A program made the position numbers and the translations under genes. Positions 33,511-41,593 of a DNA stretch of 64,000 nt are shown here, in pieces. The notes beneath the pieces are model-generated. The model searched no databases. It saw only the letters and a list, made by a program, of their open reading frames with translations, and was not told the DNA's origin. Positions within the stretch are counted from its first letter, which is position 1. Every line of letters begins with the position of its first letter. The stretch comes from Neomoorella thermoacetica (GTDB taxonomy: Bacteria; Bacillota; DSM-521; Neomoorellales; Neomoorellaceae), in assembly GCF_001875325.1 (NCBI RefSeq), contig NZ_MDDC01000003.1:62001-126000 (forward strand), given 5' to 3'.

Positions 33511-34098
33511 ATGCTACAAATTCGCTGGCACGGCCGCGGCGGCCAGGGGGCCGTTACCGCGGCCCGGATTTTTGGGCTGGCGGCGGCCCTTTACGCCGGG
33601 TGGTACGCCCAATCCTTTCCTTCCTTTGGAACCGAACGCCGGGGAGCGCCGGTAACTGCCTTTACCCGCCTGGATGACCGGCCCATCCGCGACCGCAGCC
33701 AGATCTATAATCCCGACTATATTGTCGTCCTGGATGCCACCCTGCTGGAGACGACCGACGTCTTTGCCGGGCTGGCTCCCGGGGGAATAGTACTTATCAA
33801 TAGTAGCCGGGAGGTGGCCGGCGGCCGTATTCCGGCCGGAGTCAGGCTTCATTACCTGGATGCCACCCACCTGGCCCGGGAAGTCCTGGAGGTTCCCATC
33901 GTTAACACGGCTATGGTGGGAGCCCTGGCGGGAGTGAGCGGGCTGCTCCCGGCCGAAGCGGTGACCAGGGCCATAGCCGATGTCCTGCCGGAGGGGCTGG
34001 CAGACAAAAATGCTGCGGTGGCCCGGCGGGCCTATGAATTAGCAGGCGAAGGGACAGGAAAGCCGGGTGCCGCCTACCATGACAGCCGGCCGGTGTAA
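33511..34098 (+). CDS. porC: 2-oxoacid:ferredoxin oxidoreductase, gamma subunit
   Basis: The gamma subunit (195 residues) of a four-subunit pyruvate/2-ketoisovalerate-type ferredoxin oxidoreductase, which splits a 2-oxoacid and CoA to acyl-CoA, CO2 and reduced ferredoxin. The N-terminal RWHGRGGQGAVTAARIFGLA is the family signature, followed by FPSFGTERRGAPVTAFTR and NTAMVGALAG. It opens a gamma-delta-alpha-beta operon behind an extended -10 promoter. In an acetogen this enzyme links pyruvate (for example from serine dehydratase) to acetyl-CoA and can work in reverse for pyruvate synthesis. A branched-chain substrate cannot be ruled out. Confidence 0.92.
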   Translation: MLQIRWHGRGGQGAVTAARIFGLAAALYAGWYAQSFPSFGTERRGAPVTAFTRLDDRPIRDRSQIYNPDYIVVLDATLLETTDVFAGLAPGGIVLINSSREVAGGRIPAGVRLHYLDATHLAREVLEVPIVNTAMVGALAGVSGLLPAEAVTRAIADVLPEGLADKNAAVARRAYELAGEGTGKPGAAYHDSRPV

Positions 34099-34182
34099 CC
34101 GGCGGCTGCTGGGCGAGAATCCCTCGTGCGGCTGCCAAACAGCCTTCCTGCCCTTGATTTTCACTGGATGGAGGGTTCACCG

Positions 34183-34473
34183 GTGCTGAAGGAAGATGAA
34201 TTAAAGAAGGGCCCCAACCTTTATACGCCCTTTTTAGGTACAACTACCGGCTCCTGGCGCTTGCTGCGCCCGGTCCTGGACCGGGCACGTTGCAATAATT
34301 GCCTGGCCTGCTGGCTCTTCTGCCCGGAGGGTTGCTTCGAGCGGGAAGAGCGGGCAGTTACTTTGAATCTGGATTTTTGCAAGGGCTGCGGCATCTGTGT
34401 GGCGGAGTGTCCCCGCCAGGCCCTGGCCCTCGTGGAAGAAGGTAGTGACGATGCGCGCCTACTTGAACGGTAA
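34183..34473 (+). CDS. porD: 2-oxoacid:ferredoxin oxidoreductase, delta (ferredoxin) subunit
   Basis: The ferredoxin-like delta subunit carries two [4Fe-4S] clusters: CNNCLACWLFCPEGC and CKGCGICVAECP, four ligands each. The chosen start is GTG at 34183, seven nt after GGAGGG, which gives 96 residues and the typical N-terminal KGPNLYTPFLGTTTGSWR. A longer frame from 34126 would add 19 residues with no family similarity. Its 3' end overlaps the alpha-subunit gene by 23 nt. The subunit passes electrons from the TPP centre in the beta subunit to free ferredoxin. Confidence 0.92.
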   Translation: MLKEDELKKGPNLYTPFLGTTTGSWRLLRPVLDRARCNNCLACWLFCPEGCFEREERAVTLNLDFCKGCGICVAECPRQALALVEEGSDDARLLER

Positions 34474-35668
34474 CGAAGCAGTGGCGACTGCCGTCCGGCT
34501 CGCCCGGGCGGAGGTGGTCGCCGCCTATCCCATCACCCCCCAGTCGACGATTGTAGAGAAGATCGCCGAATATATTGCCGACGGGTCCATGGCGGCGGAC
34601 TACATACGGGTAGAGTCGGAACACGCCGCCCTGGCGGCCTGCTACGGCGCCGCCGTGACGGGGACCCGGGTTTTTACCGCCACTTCCTCCCAGGGGCTGG
34701 CCTATATGTTTGAAATGCTCCACTACGTCAGCGGCTGCCGGGTGCCCCTGGTCATGGCCGTAACCAACCGCGGCCTGGCGGCGCCGTGGACCATATGGGC
34801 CGATCACCAGGACGCCATAGCCTGCCGTGACACGGGCTGGATCCAGCTCTATGTAGAAACCGCCCAGGAAGCCCTGGATACCTGCCTCCAGGCTTATAAA
34901 ATAGCGGCCCACCCGGAGGTGCTGACTCCGGTAATGGTCTGCCTGGACGGCTATGTCCTCTCCCATACGGAAGAAATAGTGGACGTGCCGGATCAGGAGG
35001 CGGTCGACGTTTTCCTGCCGCCATACCGGCCGGAGTATGCCGTCGACCCCGCAAGGCCCATAGTTTTCGGCATCGGCGCCGGGCCTGAGCTGTACCCTGC
35101 CTTTAAACACTACCAGCATCAGGCCATGCTCCGGGCCCGGGAGATAATAGAAGATGTCGACCGGGAGTTCGCCGCCCTTTTTGGGCGCAGTTACGGCGGG
35201 CTGGTAGATCCCTATTATTGCGATGGGGCGGAAGTAGTCCTGGTATTGATGGGTGCCACTGCCGGCACGGCCCGGGAAGTGGTCGACGACCTGCGCCGCC
35301 GGGGAGAACAGGTGGGCCTTTTGCGCCTGCGGAGTTTCCGGCCCTTCCCGGTGGCAGCCCTCCGGTCGGTCCTGGCAGGGACCAAAGTGGTGGCCGTCCT
35401 GGACCGGGACTGCTCCTTCGGTTACGAAGGAGTGCTGGCTACGGAGATCAAGGCGGCCTTACAGGGTGCAAATGTACCCGGAACACCGGAGGTGGCTGGC
35501 TTTACCGGCGGCCTGGGGGGCAGCGATATTCGACCTGAGGATCTGGCCGGTATTTTCCGCCGTTGCCTGGAGGCGGTCCGGCGCCGGGACAGGGGGGAAA
35601 GTCCGGCGGTCAGCGGCGGCTGCAGTGAAAACGGCAAAGCGGAGGGTATCAATTTATGGTTAAGCTAA
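34451..35668 (+). CDS. porA: 2-oxoacid:ferredoxin oxidoreductase, alpha subunit
   Basis: The alpha subunit (405 residues) contributes the pyrimidine-binding side of the thiamine diphosphate site. MRAYLNGNEAVATAVRLARA and VVAAYPITPQSTIVEKIAEY at the N-terminus match the family, with ESEHAALAACYGAAVTG containing the Glu that activates the cofactor. The start ATG at 34451 lies within the delta gene and is the first codon of the family N-terminus; an in-frame upstream start at 34397 would be translated from inside the delta gene and is rejected. Its stop overlaps the beta subunit by 13 nt. Confidence 0.94.
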   Translation: MRAYLNGNEAVATAVRLARAEVVAAYPITPQSTIVEKIAEYIADGSMAADYIRVESEHAALAACYGAAVTGTRVFTATSSQGLAYMFEMLHYVSGCRVPLVMAVTNRGLAAPWTIWADHQDAIACRDTGWIQLYVETAQEALDTCLQAYKIAAHPEVLTPVMVCLDGYVLSHTEEIVDVPDQEAVDVFLPPYRPEYAVDPARPIVFGIGAGPELYPAFKHYQHQAMLRAREIIEDVDREFAALFGRSYGGLVDPYYCDGAEVVLVLMGATAGTAREVVDDLRRRGEQVGLLRLRSFRPFPVAALRSVLAGTKVVAVLDRDCSFGYEGVLATEIKAALQGANVPGTPEVAGFTGGLGGSDIRPEDLAGIFRRCLEAVRRRDRGESPAVSGGCSENGKAEGINLWLS

Positions 35669-36477
35669 AAGAGCTCCCCGGCAACGAACTGGTCCAGGGT
35701 TCCTATGCCTGCGCCGGCTGCGGCGGGATCCTGGCCGTGCGTATGGCCCTGAAGGTCCTGGGGCCGGAAACGGTGATTGTTACCACACCGAGCTGTCTCC
35801 TGGGAGTGACCACTTTTTACCCCCAGCTGGCCTTTAAAGTGCCCTGCGTCAATGTTACCTTTCCCAGCACGGCGGCGGCCATTTCCGGGGTGGTGGCGGG
35901 ATTGAGGCGCCGGGGCAAGAGCGGGGTAAAAGTCGTGGGCCTGGCTGGCGACGGCGGCACGGTGGACATCGGTCTCCAGGCCCTCTCAGGAGCCATAGAG
36001 CGGGGCGACAACTTTATCTTCATCTGTTACGATAACGAGGCCTACATGAACACCGGCGTGCAGCGGAGCGGCTCCACCCCCCCGGGGGCGCGGACGACGA
36101 CGACACCGGTGGGCAGGGCCGGCCGGGGGGAAGACAGGCCCAAGAAAGACATGCTGGCCATCGTCGCCGCCCATAATATCCCCTACGCGGCCACGGCCAG
36201 TATCGGCTATCCCCAGGATTACCTGACCAAGGTGCAGAAGGCAATGGAGACAGAAGGGCCGGCTTACGTTCAGGTCCTGGCCCCCTGCCCGCCGGGGTGG
36301 GGTTACAGCAGCCACCTGACGGTAAAGCTCGCCCGCCTGGCCGTCCAGACAGGCCAGTGGCCCCTGGCCGAGTATGAAGGGGGGCGGCTGACCGTTAAAG
36401 AAGTTGCCAATCCCCGTCCCTTGAATGAGTACCTGGCCCTCCAGGCCCGTTTTGCCCACCTGCTGGCTTCTAAATAA
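35656..36477 (+). CDS. porB: 2-oxoacid:ferredoxin oxidoreductase, beta subunit
   Basis: The beta subunit (273 residues) binds thiamine diphosphate and Mg2+ and a [4Fe-4S] cluster. CAGCGG near residue 19, the GDGGTVDIGLQALSGA TPP motif (about 97), and DNEAYMNTGVQRSGSTPPGA are the family markers; the last resembles pyruvate-specific PorB sequences most. AGRGEDRPKKDMLAIVAAH precedes the C-terminal part. The start overlaps the alpha gene. The operon ends about 110 bp later at a hairpin with a T tract. Confidence 0.94.
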   Translation: MVKLKELPGNELVQGSYACAGCGGILAVRMALKVLGPETVIVTTPSCLLGVTTFYPQLAFKVPCVNVTFPSTAAAISGVVAGLRRRGKSGVKVVGLAGDGGTVDIGLQALSGAIERGDNFIFICYDNEAYMNTGVQRSGSTPPGARTTTTPVGRAGRGEDRPKKDMLAIVAAHNIPYAATASIGYPQDYLTKVQKAMETEGPAYVQVLAPCPPGWGYSSHLTVKLARLAVQTGQWPLAEYEGGRLTVKEVANPRPLNEYLALQARFAHLLASK

Positions 36478-36585
36478 AAATATTGCGCTTTAGCTGGCCT
36501 GACGCTTATTTTCCGGAGACAGTATCCTTCTTTTCAGTGGGCCGGGGGCTGGCGTTTACTGAACTCGATATGTTATACTGATGCC

Positions 36586-36612
36586 GGTGGCGACCTTGCC
36601 GCCGTCTTTTTA
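36586..36612 (+). terminator. terminator after the porCDAB operon
   Basis: GGTGGC (36586-36591) pairs with GCCGCC (36598-36603) with a 6-nt loop, followed by GTCTTTTTAT. Confidence 0.7.
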
Positions 36613-36771
36613 TGAGGTTCTATGCACCGGGGGAACCCCCAGCAGATAACCCTGCCAGGTGGTGGCCCGTTTCATCTGCTGGCCGGCCTAAAATCAGGTG
36701 GCCCTTAATTTTAGGGTAAGGTTTTACCGGGGCAATAGACCGGAAAATGGTTTAAAGGTGGGTATAAGGAT
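36612..36771 (+). promoter_or_regulatory. structured leader of the second APC permease (candidate RNA element)
   Basis: Between the por terminator and the permease start three stems can be drawn: GGTTC (36618-36622) with GAACC (36634-36638); CCAGCAGAT (36641-36649) with ATCTGCTGG (36674-36682), enclosing a GC-rich segment; and CCTAAAAT (36687-36694) with ATTTTAGG (36708-36715). No match to riboswitch classes I can recognise. The upstream region of the other permease copy (26795) shows nothing like it. Confidence 0.45.
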
Positions 36772-38172
36772 ATGGCTGGCAGGATCTTGCGCAAAAAGGA
36801 TATCGCTACCGCCATGGAAGCGGCTGCCATGGAACAGTACCGGCTTCGCCGGGAGTTGAGGGCCATAGATCTCTTTTTCCTGGTAATAGGTATCACCATA
36901 GGCGGAGGGATCTTCGTCCTGCCGGGGGTCATGGCGGCGGAACACGCAGGTCCCGGGGTTACTATTTCTTTTTTAATCGGCGCGGTGGTAGCCATCTTTA
37001 CCGGCTTGTGTTATGTTGAGTTTGCTTCCATGGTCCCGGTGGCGGGAAGCGCTTATACTTATTCTTATATTGCCCTGGGAGAGATATTTGCCTGGATCAT
37101 CGGCTGGGATGTCCTCCTGGAGTTCACCCTGGTCTGTAGCGCCGTGGCTGTGGGCTGGTCCGGCTATATCGTGGAGTTGCTCAAGGATATGGGCCTGAAC
37201 CTGCCCCTGACCTTCACTACTGATATAGCCCACGGTGGGATAGTCAACCTGCCGGCGGTTTTCATCCTCCTGGTGGTAGCTTATATCATTTACGGTGGTA
37301 TCAGCCTGACGGGTAAGGTCAACGATGCCATCGGGGTGATAAAGCTCCTCACCGTGGTATTTTTTCTGATCGCGGCTATTCCTTTTGTCAAACCGGTAAA
37401 CTGGCATCCCTTTTTGCCCTTCGGCTGGCAGGGGGTTATGACTGCTGCCGCCCTGGGCTTCTTTGCTTACGGCGGTTTTGACGCCGTCACAACTGCCGCG
37501 GAGGAGACCCGGAGCCCCAACCGCGATATACCCTTAGGCCTGATTCTGGGCCTGGTGGTGGTGGCCCTTCTGTATGTCCTTGTTTCCCTGGTGCTGACGG
37601 GGGTAATTCCGTACAACAAACTCGACACCCCGGCACCTGTGGCTTTTGCCCTCTCTTACCTGGGCAAACGCTGGGGCGGGAGCCTGGTAGCAGCCGGGGC
37701 TCTCTGCGGGCTTTTTACGGTAATGATGGGAGCCATGCTGGGGGGCAGCCGCATCCTTTTTGCCCTCAGCCGCGACGGCCTGTTGCCGCCGGTTTTTTCC
37801 CGGGTACACGCAACCAGGCGTACCCCCTATGTTGCCACCCTGCTCGTCCTGACGGTGGCCGTCCTGACGGGCGGCTTCTTACCCCTGGGGGAGCTAGTCG
37901 AACTGGTGAATATCGGCATGCTCACCGCCTACCTCCTCACTTCTATTTCCATCCTGGTAATGCGGTGGAGACACCCGGAAATAGAACGACCCTTCAGGGT
38001 TCCCGCCGTGTGGCTGGTAGCGCCGGTGGCCACCCTGGGAATCGTGGCCCTGACCTTCAGCTTGCCCAAGGTGACGCTGGTTAGATTCGCCATCTGGTTT
38101 ATAGTCGGGATGCTTATATACCTTGGCTATGGTATCAGACACTCAAAGCTGGCCGCCCGGGAAAATAATTAA
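36772..38172 (+). CDS. APC-superfamily amino acid permease (paralogue)
   Basis: A 466-residue, 12-span amino acid permease whose domains run parallel to the protein encoded at 25404-26795. Both contain GAGIFVLPGV or GGGIFVLPGV after an acidic/basic N-terminal tail, then TDIAHGGIVN, WHPFLPFGW, SRDGLLPPIFSRVH/SRDGLLPPVFSRVH and RPFKVPA/RPFRVPA. The two therefore come from one duplication. The ATG at 36772 follows AAGG. Its 3' end overlaps that of the convergent trpS by 38 nt, so the two transcripts are complementary over their ends. The substrate is unknown; the tail-to-tail contact with trpS does not by itself imply tryptophan. Confidence 0.92.
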   Translation: MAGRILRKKDIATAMEAAAMEQYRLRRELRAIDLFFLVIGITIGGGIFVLPGVMAAEHAGPGVTISFLIGAVVAIFTGLCYVEFASMVPVAGSAYTYSYIALGEIFAWIIGWDVLLEFTLVCSAVAVGWSGYIVELLKDMGLNLPLTFTTDIAHGGIVNLPAVFILLVVAYIIYGGISLTGKVNDAIGVIKLLTVVFFLIAAIPFVKPVNWHPFLPFGWQGVMTAAALGFFAYGGFDAVTTAAEETRSPNRDIPLGLILGLVVVALLYVLVSLVLTGVIPYNKLDTPAPVAFALSYLGKRWGGSLVAAGALCGLFTVMMGAMLGGSRILFALSRDGLLPPVFSRVHATRRTPYVATLLVLTVAVLTGGFLPLGELVELVNIGMLTAYLLTSISILVMRWRHPEIERPFRVPAVWLVAPVATLGIVALTFSLPKVTLVRFAIWFIVGMLIYLGYGIRHSKLAARENN

Positions 38173-39166
38173 TCTTCATGGCCTCCCGGACCTGGGCCAT
38201 GGTTTCCTTCGCCACCGCCCGGGCACTAGCCGTCCCGGCCAGGAGGATTTCATCTACCAATTTAGGGTTGGCTTCGTACCTGGCCCTTCGTTCCCGCATG
38301 GGCTCCAGCAGTTCGTTGATGGTGGCTGCTAACCGCTTTTTGCAGGCCACGCAGCCGATGGCGCCTTTTTTACAGGATTCTTCGATCTCCGGAATCACCG
38401 GCTTATTGAAGGCGGTATGATAAGCGAAAACAGTACAGATATCGGGGTGGCCGGGATCGGTAGCCCGAATGCGGGCCGGGTCAGTTACCGCGTTTTTAAC
38501 CCGGCGTTCGACCTCTTCCGGCGGGTCGGAGAGGTTGATGGCATTATCCAGGGATTTGCTCATCTTGGCCGCTCCATCCAGGCCTACCAGGCGCGGCACT
38601 TCCCCCACCAGGGCCGCGGGCTCTACCAGGACCGGGCCATAGAGGCTGTTAAAGCGCCGCACAATCTTCCGGGTCAACTCAATGTGGGGCAACTGGTCCT
38701 CGCCGACGGGCACCAGGTTGGCCTTGCAAAAAGTAATATCCGCCGCCTGGCTTACCGGATAACCCAGGAAGCCGTAGGTCATGTCGGAATAGCCCCTCTG
38801 GGCGGCTTCCGACTTGATGGTCGGGTTATGGCGCAGGGTATTGACGGTGACAATCATGGAGTAATAGACAGTTAGCTCGGCAATTTCCGGTATCAGGGAC
38901 TGGACGAAGACGGTGCTTTTCTCCGGGTCGATTCCTGCCGCCAGGTAGTCCAGGGCGACTTCCCGGACATCACGGGCCAGCTTTTCTGGTTCCTCGAAAT
39001 TGGTAGTCAAAGCCTGCACATCGGCGATAATTAGAAAGGTGTCATACTCATCCTGTAAACGCACCCGGTTAACCAGGCTGCCAACATAATGCCCGAGGTG
39101 CAACCTCCCCGTCGGCCGGTCCCCGGTCAGTATCCGTCCTTTTTTCTTAGTTTGGATTTCAGCCAT
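38135..39166 (-). CDS. trpS: tryptophanyl-tRNA synthetase
   Basis: TrpRS charges tRNA-Trp. It has 343 residues, as usual for the bacterial enzyme. GRLHLGHYVGS near residue 22 is the HIGH motif, and AAKMSKSLDN near 205 is the KMSKS loop. The ATG follows GGAAGGGA. The leader between the predicted transcription start (about 39215) and the ATG is only about 50 nt, too short for a T-box, although trpS genes in Firmicutes often carry one. The reading frame overlaps the convergent permease by 38 nt. A TrpXYZ-like ABC transporter lies upstream on the same strand. Confidence 0.97.
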   Translation of the reverse strand: MAEIQTKKKGRILTGDRPTGRLHLGHYVGSLVNRVRLQDEYDTFLIIADVQALTTNFEEPEKLARDVREVALDYLAAGIDPEKSTVFVQSLIPEIAELTVYYSMIVTVNTLRHNPTIKSEAAQRGYSDMTYGFLGYPVSQAADITFCKANLVPVGEDQLPHIELTRKIVRRFNSLYGPVLVEPAALVGEVPRLVGLDGAAKMSKSLDNAINLSDPPEEVERRVKNAVTDPARIRATDPGHPDICTVFAYHTAFNKPVIPEIEESCKKGAIGCVACKKRLAATINELLEPMRERRARYEANPKLVDEILLAGTASARAVAKETMAQVREAMKINYFPGRPALSV

Positions 39167-39221
39167 CTCTGTTCCCTTCCATAATTAATTTACGTTTGTT
39201 TTCAATAAAAATCCTTATGGA

Positions 39222-39250
39222 ATTATACCACGAACCGGGCCGTACCAAAA
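39222..39250 (-). promoter_or_regulatory. extended -10 promoter of trpS
   Basis: TATAAT on the minus strand (39222-39227) preceded by TGG, with a 17-nt spacer to a weak -35 TTTTGG (39245-39250). The leader would be about 50 nt. Confidence 0.6.
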
Positions 39251-39363
39251 GTGCCGGCCGGTTTTTCTACCGCCAGGATATTGTTCCAGGTATCACGTGA
39301 TGCTGGATCGCGACCGCACCCCCGGCCAGGATGCGGGGTAATTGTGGAGCTTTCCTCTAATAA

Positions 39364-39400
39364 CGAGCCCGTCCAGCAAAATGGCTGCTGGACGGGCTCG
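39364..39400. repeat. perfect 15-bp inverted repeat
   Basis: CGAGCCCGTCCAGCA (39364-39378) is followed after 7 nt by its exact complement (39386-39400). No T tract follows on either strand. It lies between trpS and a GGDEF fragment. It may be a strong terminator-like hairpin left from a lost gene or a mobile-element end. Confidence 0.7.
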
Positions 39401-39482
39401 TCATCCAGGGCGCCTATTTATCAGCTATGTACATCCTTGATTTTACCCCTTGCTTGGCGTACTTGATGAAACTGGCTAAATT

Positions 39483-39626
39483 CCTTATGTATTTGGTATC
39501 GGTGCGGTAGAGTATGCAGGGGGCGGGCCTGCCGATATAAATAATTTAATAGCAAAGGCGGCTGACAGGGCTATGTACCTGGCGAAACGTCAGGGTAAGA
39601 ACATAGTGGTGTGTATGGAGGCGTAA
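39483..39626 (+). pseudogene. C-terminal remnant of a GGDEF (diguanylate cyclase) domain
   Basis: The frame ending at TAA 39624-39626 reads GIGAVEYAGGG, then NLIAKAADRAMYLAKRQGKN. This is the unmistakable end of a GGDEF domain (SIGVA.y...L..ADRAMY.AK..GKN). The catalytic GGDEF loop and everything before it are missing; the frame upstream degrades. Only about 47 residues survive, so no enzyme can be made. The rest of the interval 39167-39701 holds the trpS promoter and a 15-bp inverted repeat. Confidence 0.85.
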
Positions 39627-39701
39627 GACCCGCCTGCCGCTGACGCAGCATCTTATAAGCGGCATCTTACATCTCGTTAAGCCTTTTCGTAACAGTTTTT
39701 T

Positions 39702-40514
39702 TCAGAGGCTGCCCTGATTTCCTGTTAGAAGTACCCGGTCGTCGGCAAAGGCGCTACCGCTGGCCTTTTCAAACATTTTCAAAAGGTCGGCCACCGTGGT
39801 TCTGGCCCGCTCCGGGCCAGAGAGGTCAAGGATAATACGCCCCTCGTGCATCATAATGGTGCGGTTGCCGGTGCGCAGGGCCTGCTCCAGGTTGTGGGTC
39901 ACCATCAGGGTGGTGAGCCGGTGGCGGGCGATGATTTTTTCCGTAAGTTCCACCACTGTCCGGGCGGTGCGCGGGTCCAGGGCCGCTGTATGCTCGTCTA
40001 ATAAAAGCAGCTTGGGTGTAGCGATAGTAGCCATGAGCACCGTCAGGGCCTGGCGCTGGCCGCCGGATAACAAACCCACGCGCGTGGTCATTCGTTCTTC
40101 CAGGCCCAGCCCCAGGAGGGCCAGCTGTTCTTTGAATAATTGCCGTTCGGACGGGGTGATACCGCGGTGTAACCGGCGGGGGCGGCCCCGCCGCAGGGCC
40201 AGGGCCAGATTTTCTTCAATGGTCATGGAAGCAGCCGTGCCCTTTAAGGGGTCCTGGAAAACCCGGCCAATCCAGGCCGCCCGGATATGCTCGGGCCAGC
40301 GGGTAATGTCCTGGCTATCTAACAGGACTTTCCCGGCCTCGATTTCGTAAACCCCGGCAATTACGTTTAAAAGGGTTGACTTCCCGGCGCCGTTGCTGCC
40401 AATAATGGTAACTACCTCGCCCTCCTTGACATGGAGGGTAATTTCCCTTAAGGCCGCTTTTTCATTTACGCCGCCGGGATTAAAGGTCTTGGCTACGTTG
40501 ACCAGTTGCAGCAC
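39702..40514 (-). CDS. ABC transporter ATPase (TrpZ-like)
   Basis: ATP-binding subunit of a three-gene importer. It has about 270 residues. Walker A GSNGAGKST (near 39), signature SGGQRQALT, Walker B LLLLDEHTAALDP. The start GTG at 40514 has GAGGAG 8 nt upstream, while a GTG three codons earlier overlaps that site. It overlaps the permease gene by 35 nt. The DEHTAALDPRTA form of the Walker B region is typical of the PF04392-associated systems (putative TrpXYZ). I infer uptake of tryptophan or a related aromatic compound from this association and from the nearby trpS. Confidence 0.88.
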   Translation of the reverse strand: MLQLVNVAKTFNPGGVNEKAALREITLHVKEGEVVTIIGSNGAGKSTLLNVIAGVYEIEAGKVLLDSQDITRWPEHIRAAWIGRVFQDPLKGTAASMTIEENLALALRRGRPRRLHRGITPSERQLFKEQLALLGLGLEERMTTRVGLLSGGQRQALTVLMATIATPKLLLLDEHTAALDPRTARTVVELTEKIIARHRLTTLMVTHNLEQALRTGNRTIMMHEGRIILDLSGPERARTTVADLLKMFEKASGSAFADDRVLLTGNQGSL

Positions 40515-41409
40515 CCTGCTCACTCCTCAAACGTAAGGCTCGTAATCCCAGGCGCTGGCGTACCAGGGGAAAGGACATGGCGATCACGACAATTAACGAG
40601 GTCAGCAACTTGAGGTCCGTGGGGGGCAGGCCCAGCTGCAGTACCAGGCTGATAACGGCCCGGTAAATTATCGAACCGGTGACGGCTGCCAGCAGGGCCC
40701 GGAACAATGTTTGACTTCCCACCAGGGCCTCGCCGATAATAACCGAGGCCAGGCCGGCAATAATCATGCCGATACCCATACCGATATCGGCAAACCCCTG
40801 GTACTGGGCTACCAACCCGCCGGAAAGGGCCACCAGGGCATTGGCAATGGCCAGGCCCACTAACTTCATGGTACTGGTGTTTACCCCCAGGCTGCGGATC
40901 ATCTGCTCGTTATCCCCCGTAGCTCTGATCCCCATACCCAGTTCTGTTTTCAGAAAAAGGTGAAGTATGATAAGGACCAGGGCTACCACCAGCAACCCCA
41001 GCAGAGCCGGGCCGAAGGGCCCCAGAGCCGGTAACCCTTTGGCCCACGTGAAAATTGTTTCGACGCGGAGAAGGGACAAGTTTGCCTGTCCCATAATCCG
41101 CAAATTAATAGAATAAAGGGCAATCATGGTCAAGATCCCCGAAAGTAAGGGAGCAACCCTTAACCGGGTGTGAAGGAGGCCTGTAATTAAGCCGGCCAAG
41201 GCCCCGCAAAGAATAGCTACAACCAGGGACAACCAGGGATTGTAGCCGGATAAAATAAATTTAGCGGCCACTGCTGCTCCCATTGTAAAGGCGCTGTCAA
41301 TGGTTAAATCGGGATAATCAAGGACCCTGAAGGTCATATATACCCCCACGACCATAGCCCCCCATAGCAATCCCTGCTCCAGGGCTCCCAGCCAGACGTT
41401 TAAGGACAC
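40480..41409 (-). CDS. ABC transporter permease (TrpY-like)
   Basis: A 309-residue permease of the branched-chain-type superfamily, with about 8-9 hydrophobic spans. FRVLDYPDLTIDSAFTMGAA near the N-terminus and GLANALVA-like (GLAIANALVALSGGLVAQYQGFADIGMG) segments are characteristic of the permease partner of PF04392 substrate-binding proteins. The start is GTG at 41409, seven nt after AGGTGA. It shares an overlap with the ATPase gene. An inverted repeat at 41473-41499 lies between it and the binding protein gene and might reduce read-through to the permease. Confidence 0.9.
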   Translation of the reverse strand: MSLNVWLGALEQGLLWGAMVVGVYMTFRVLDYPDLTIDSAFTMGAAVAAKFILSGYNPWLSLVVAILCGALAGLITGLLHTRLRVAPLLSGILTMIALYSINLRIMGQANLSLLRVETIFTWAKGLPALGPFGPALLGLLVVALVLIILHLFLKTELGMGIRATGDNEQMIRSLGVNTSTMKLVGLAIANALVALSGGLVAQYQGFADIGMGIGMIIAGLASVIIGEALVGSQTLFRALLAAVTGSIIYRAVISLVLQLGLPPTDLKLLTSLIVVIAMSFPLVRQRLGLRALRLRSEQGAATGQRSQDL

Positions 41410-41472
41410 GAAGTTTCACCTACTTAAAACATGGAAGTGAGAAGTTAGAGGTGGGGAGTGTGGGACACTTGT

Positions 41473-41499
41473 AGGAACTGGTTAAAAAAGCCAGTTCCT
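41473..41499 (-). repeat. hairpin between binding protein and permease genes
   Basis: A perfect 9-bp inverted repeat, 41473-41481 with 41491-41499 and a 9-nt loop that reads CTTTTTTAA on the minus strand. It lies in the 184-bp gap of the transporter operon. It could keep the binding protein in excess over the permease, as is common. Confidence 0.6.
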
Positions 41500-41593
41500 G
41501 ATTTAAAGGCCGCGTTTATTGGCGTGCGAGCCCACCTCTTCCTTCCTGGATGTTAACCCCCGTGGGGCTCTTCCGTTGTTACTACGGAGATGT

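Noticed and set aside
39167-39300. T-box riboswitch before trpS
   Set aside because: The predicted transcript leader is only about 50 nt and no AGGGTGGNACCGCG element or specifier hairpin could be found on the minus strand.
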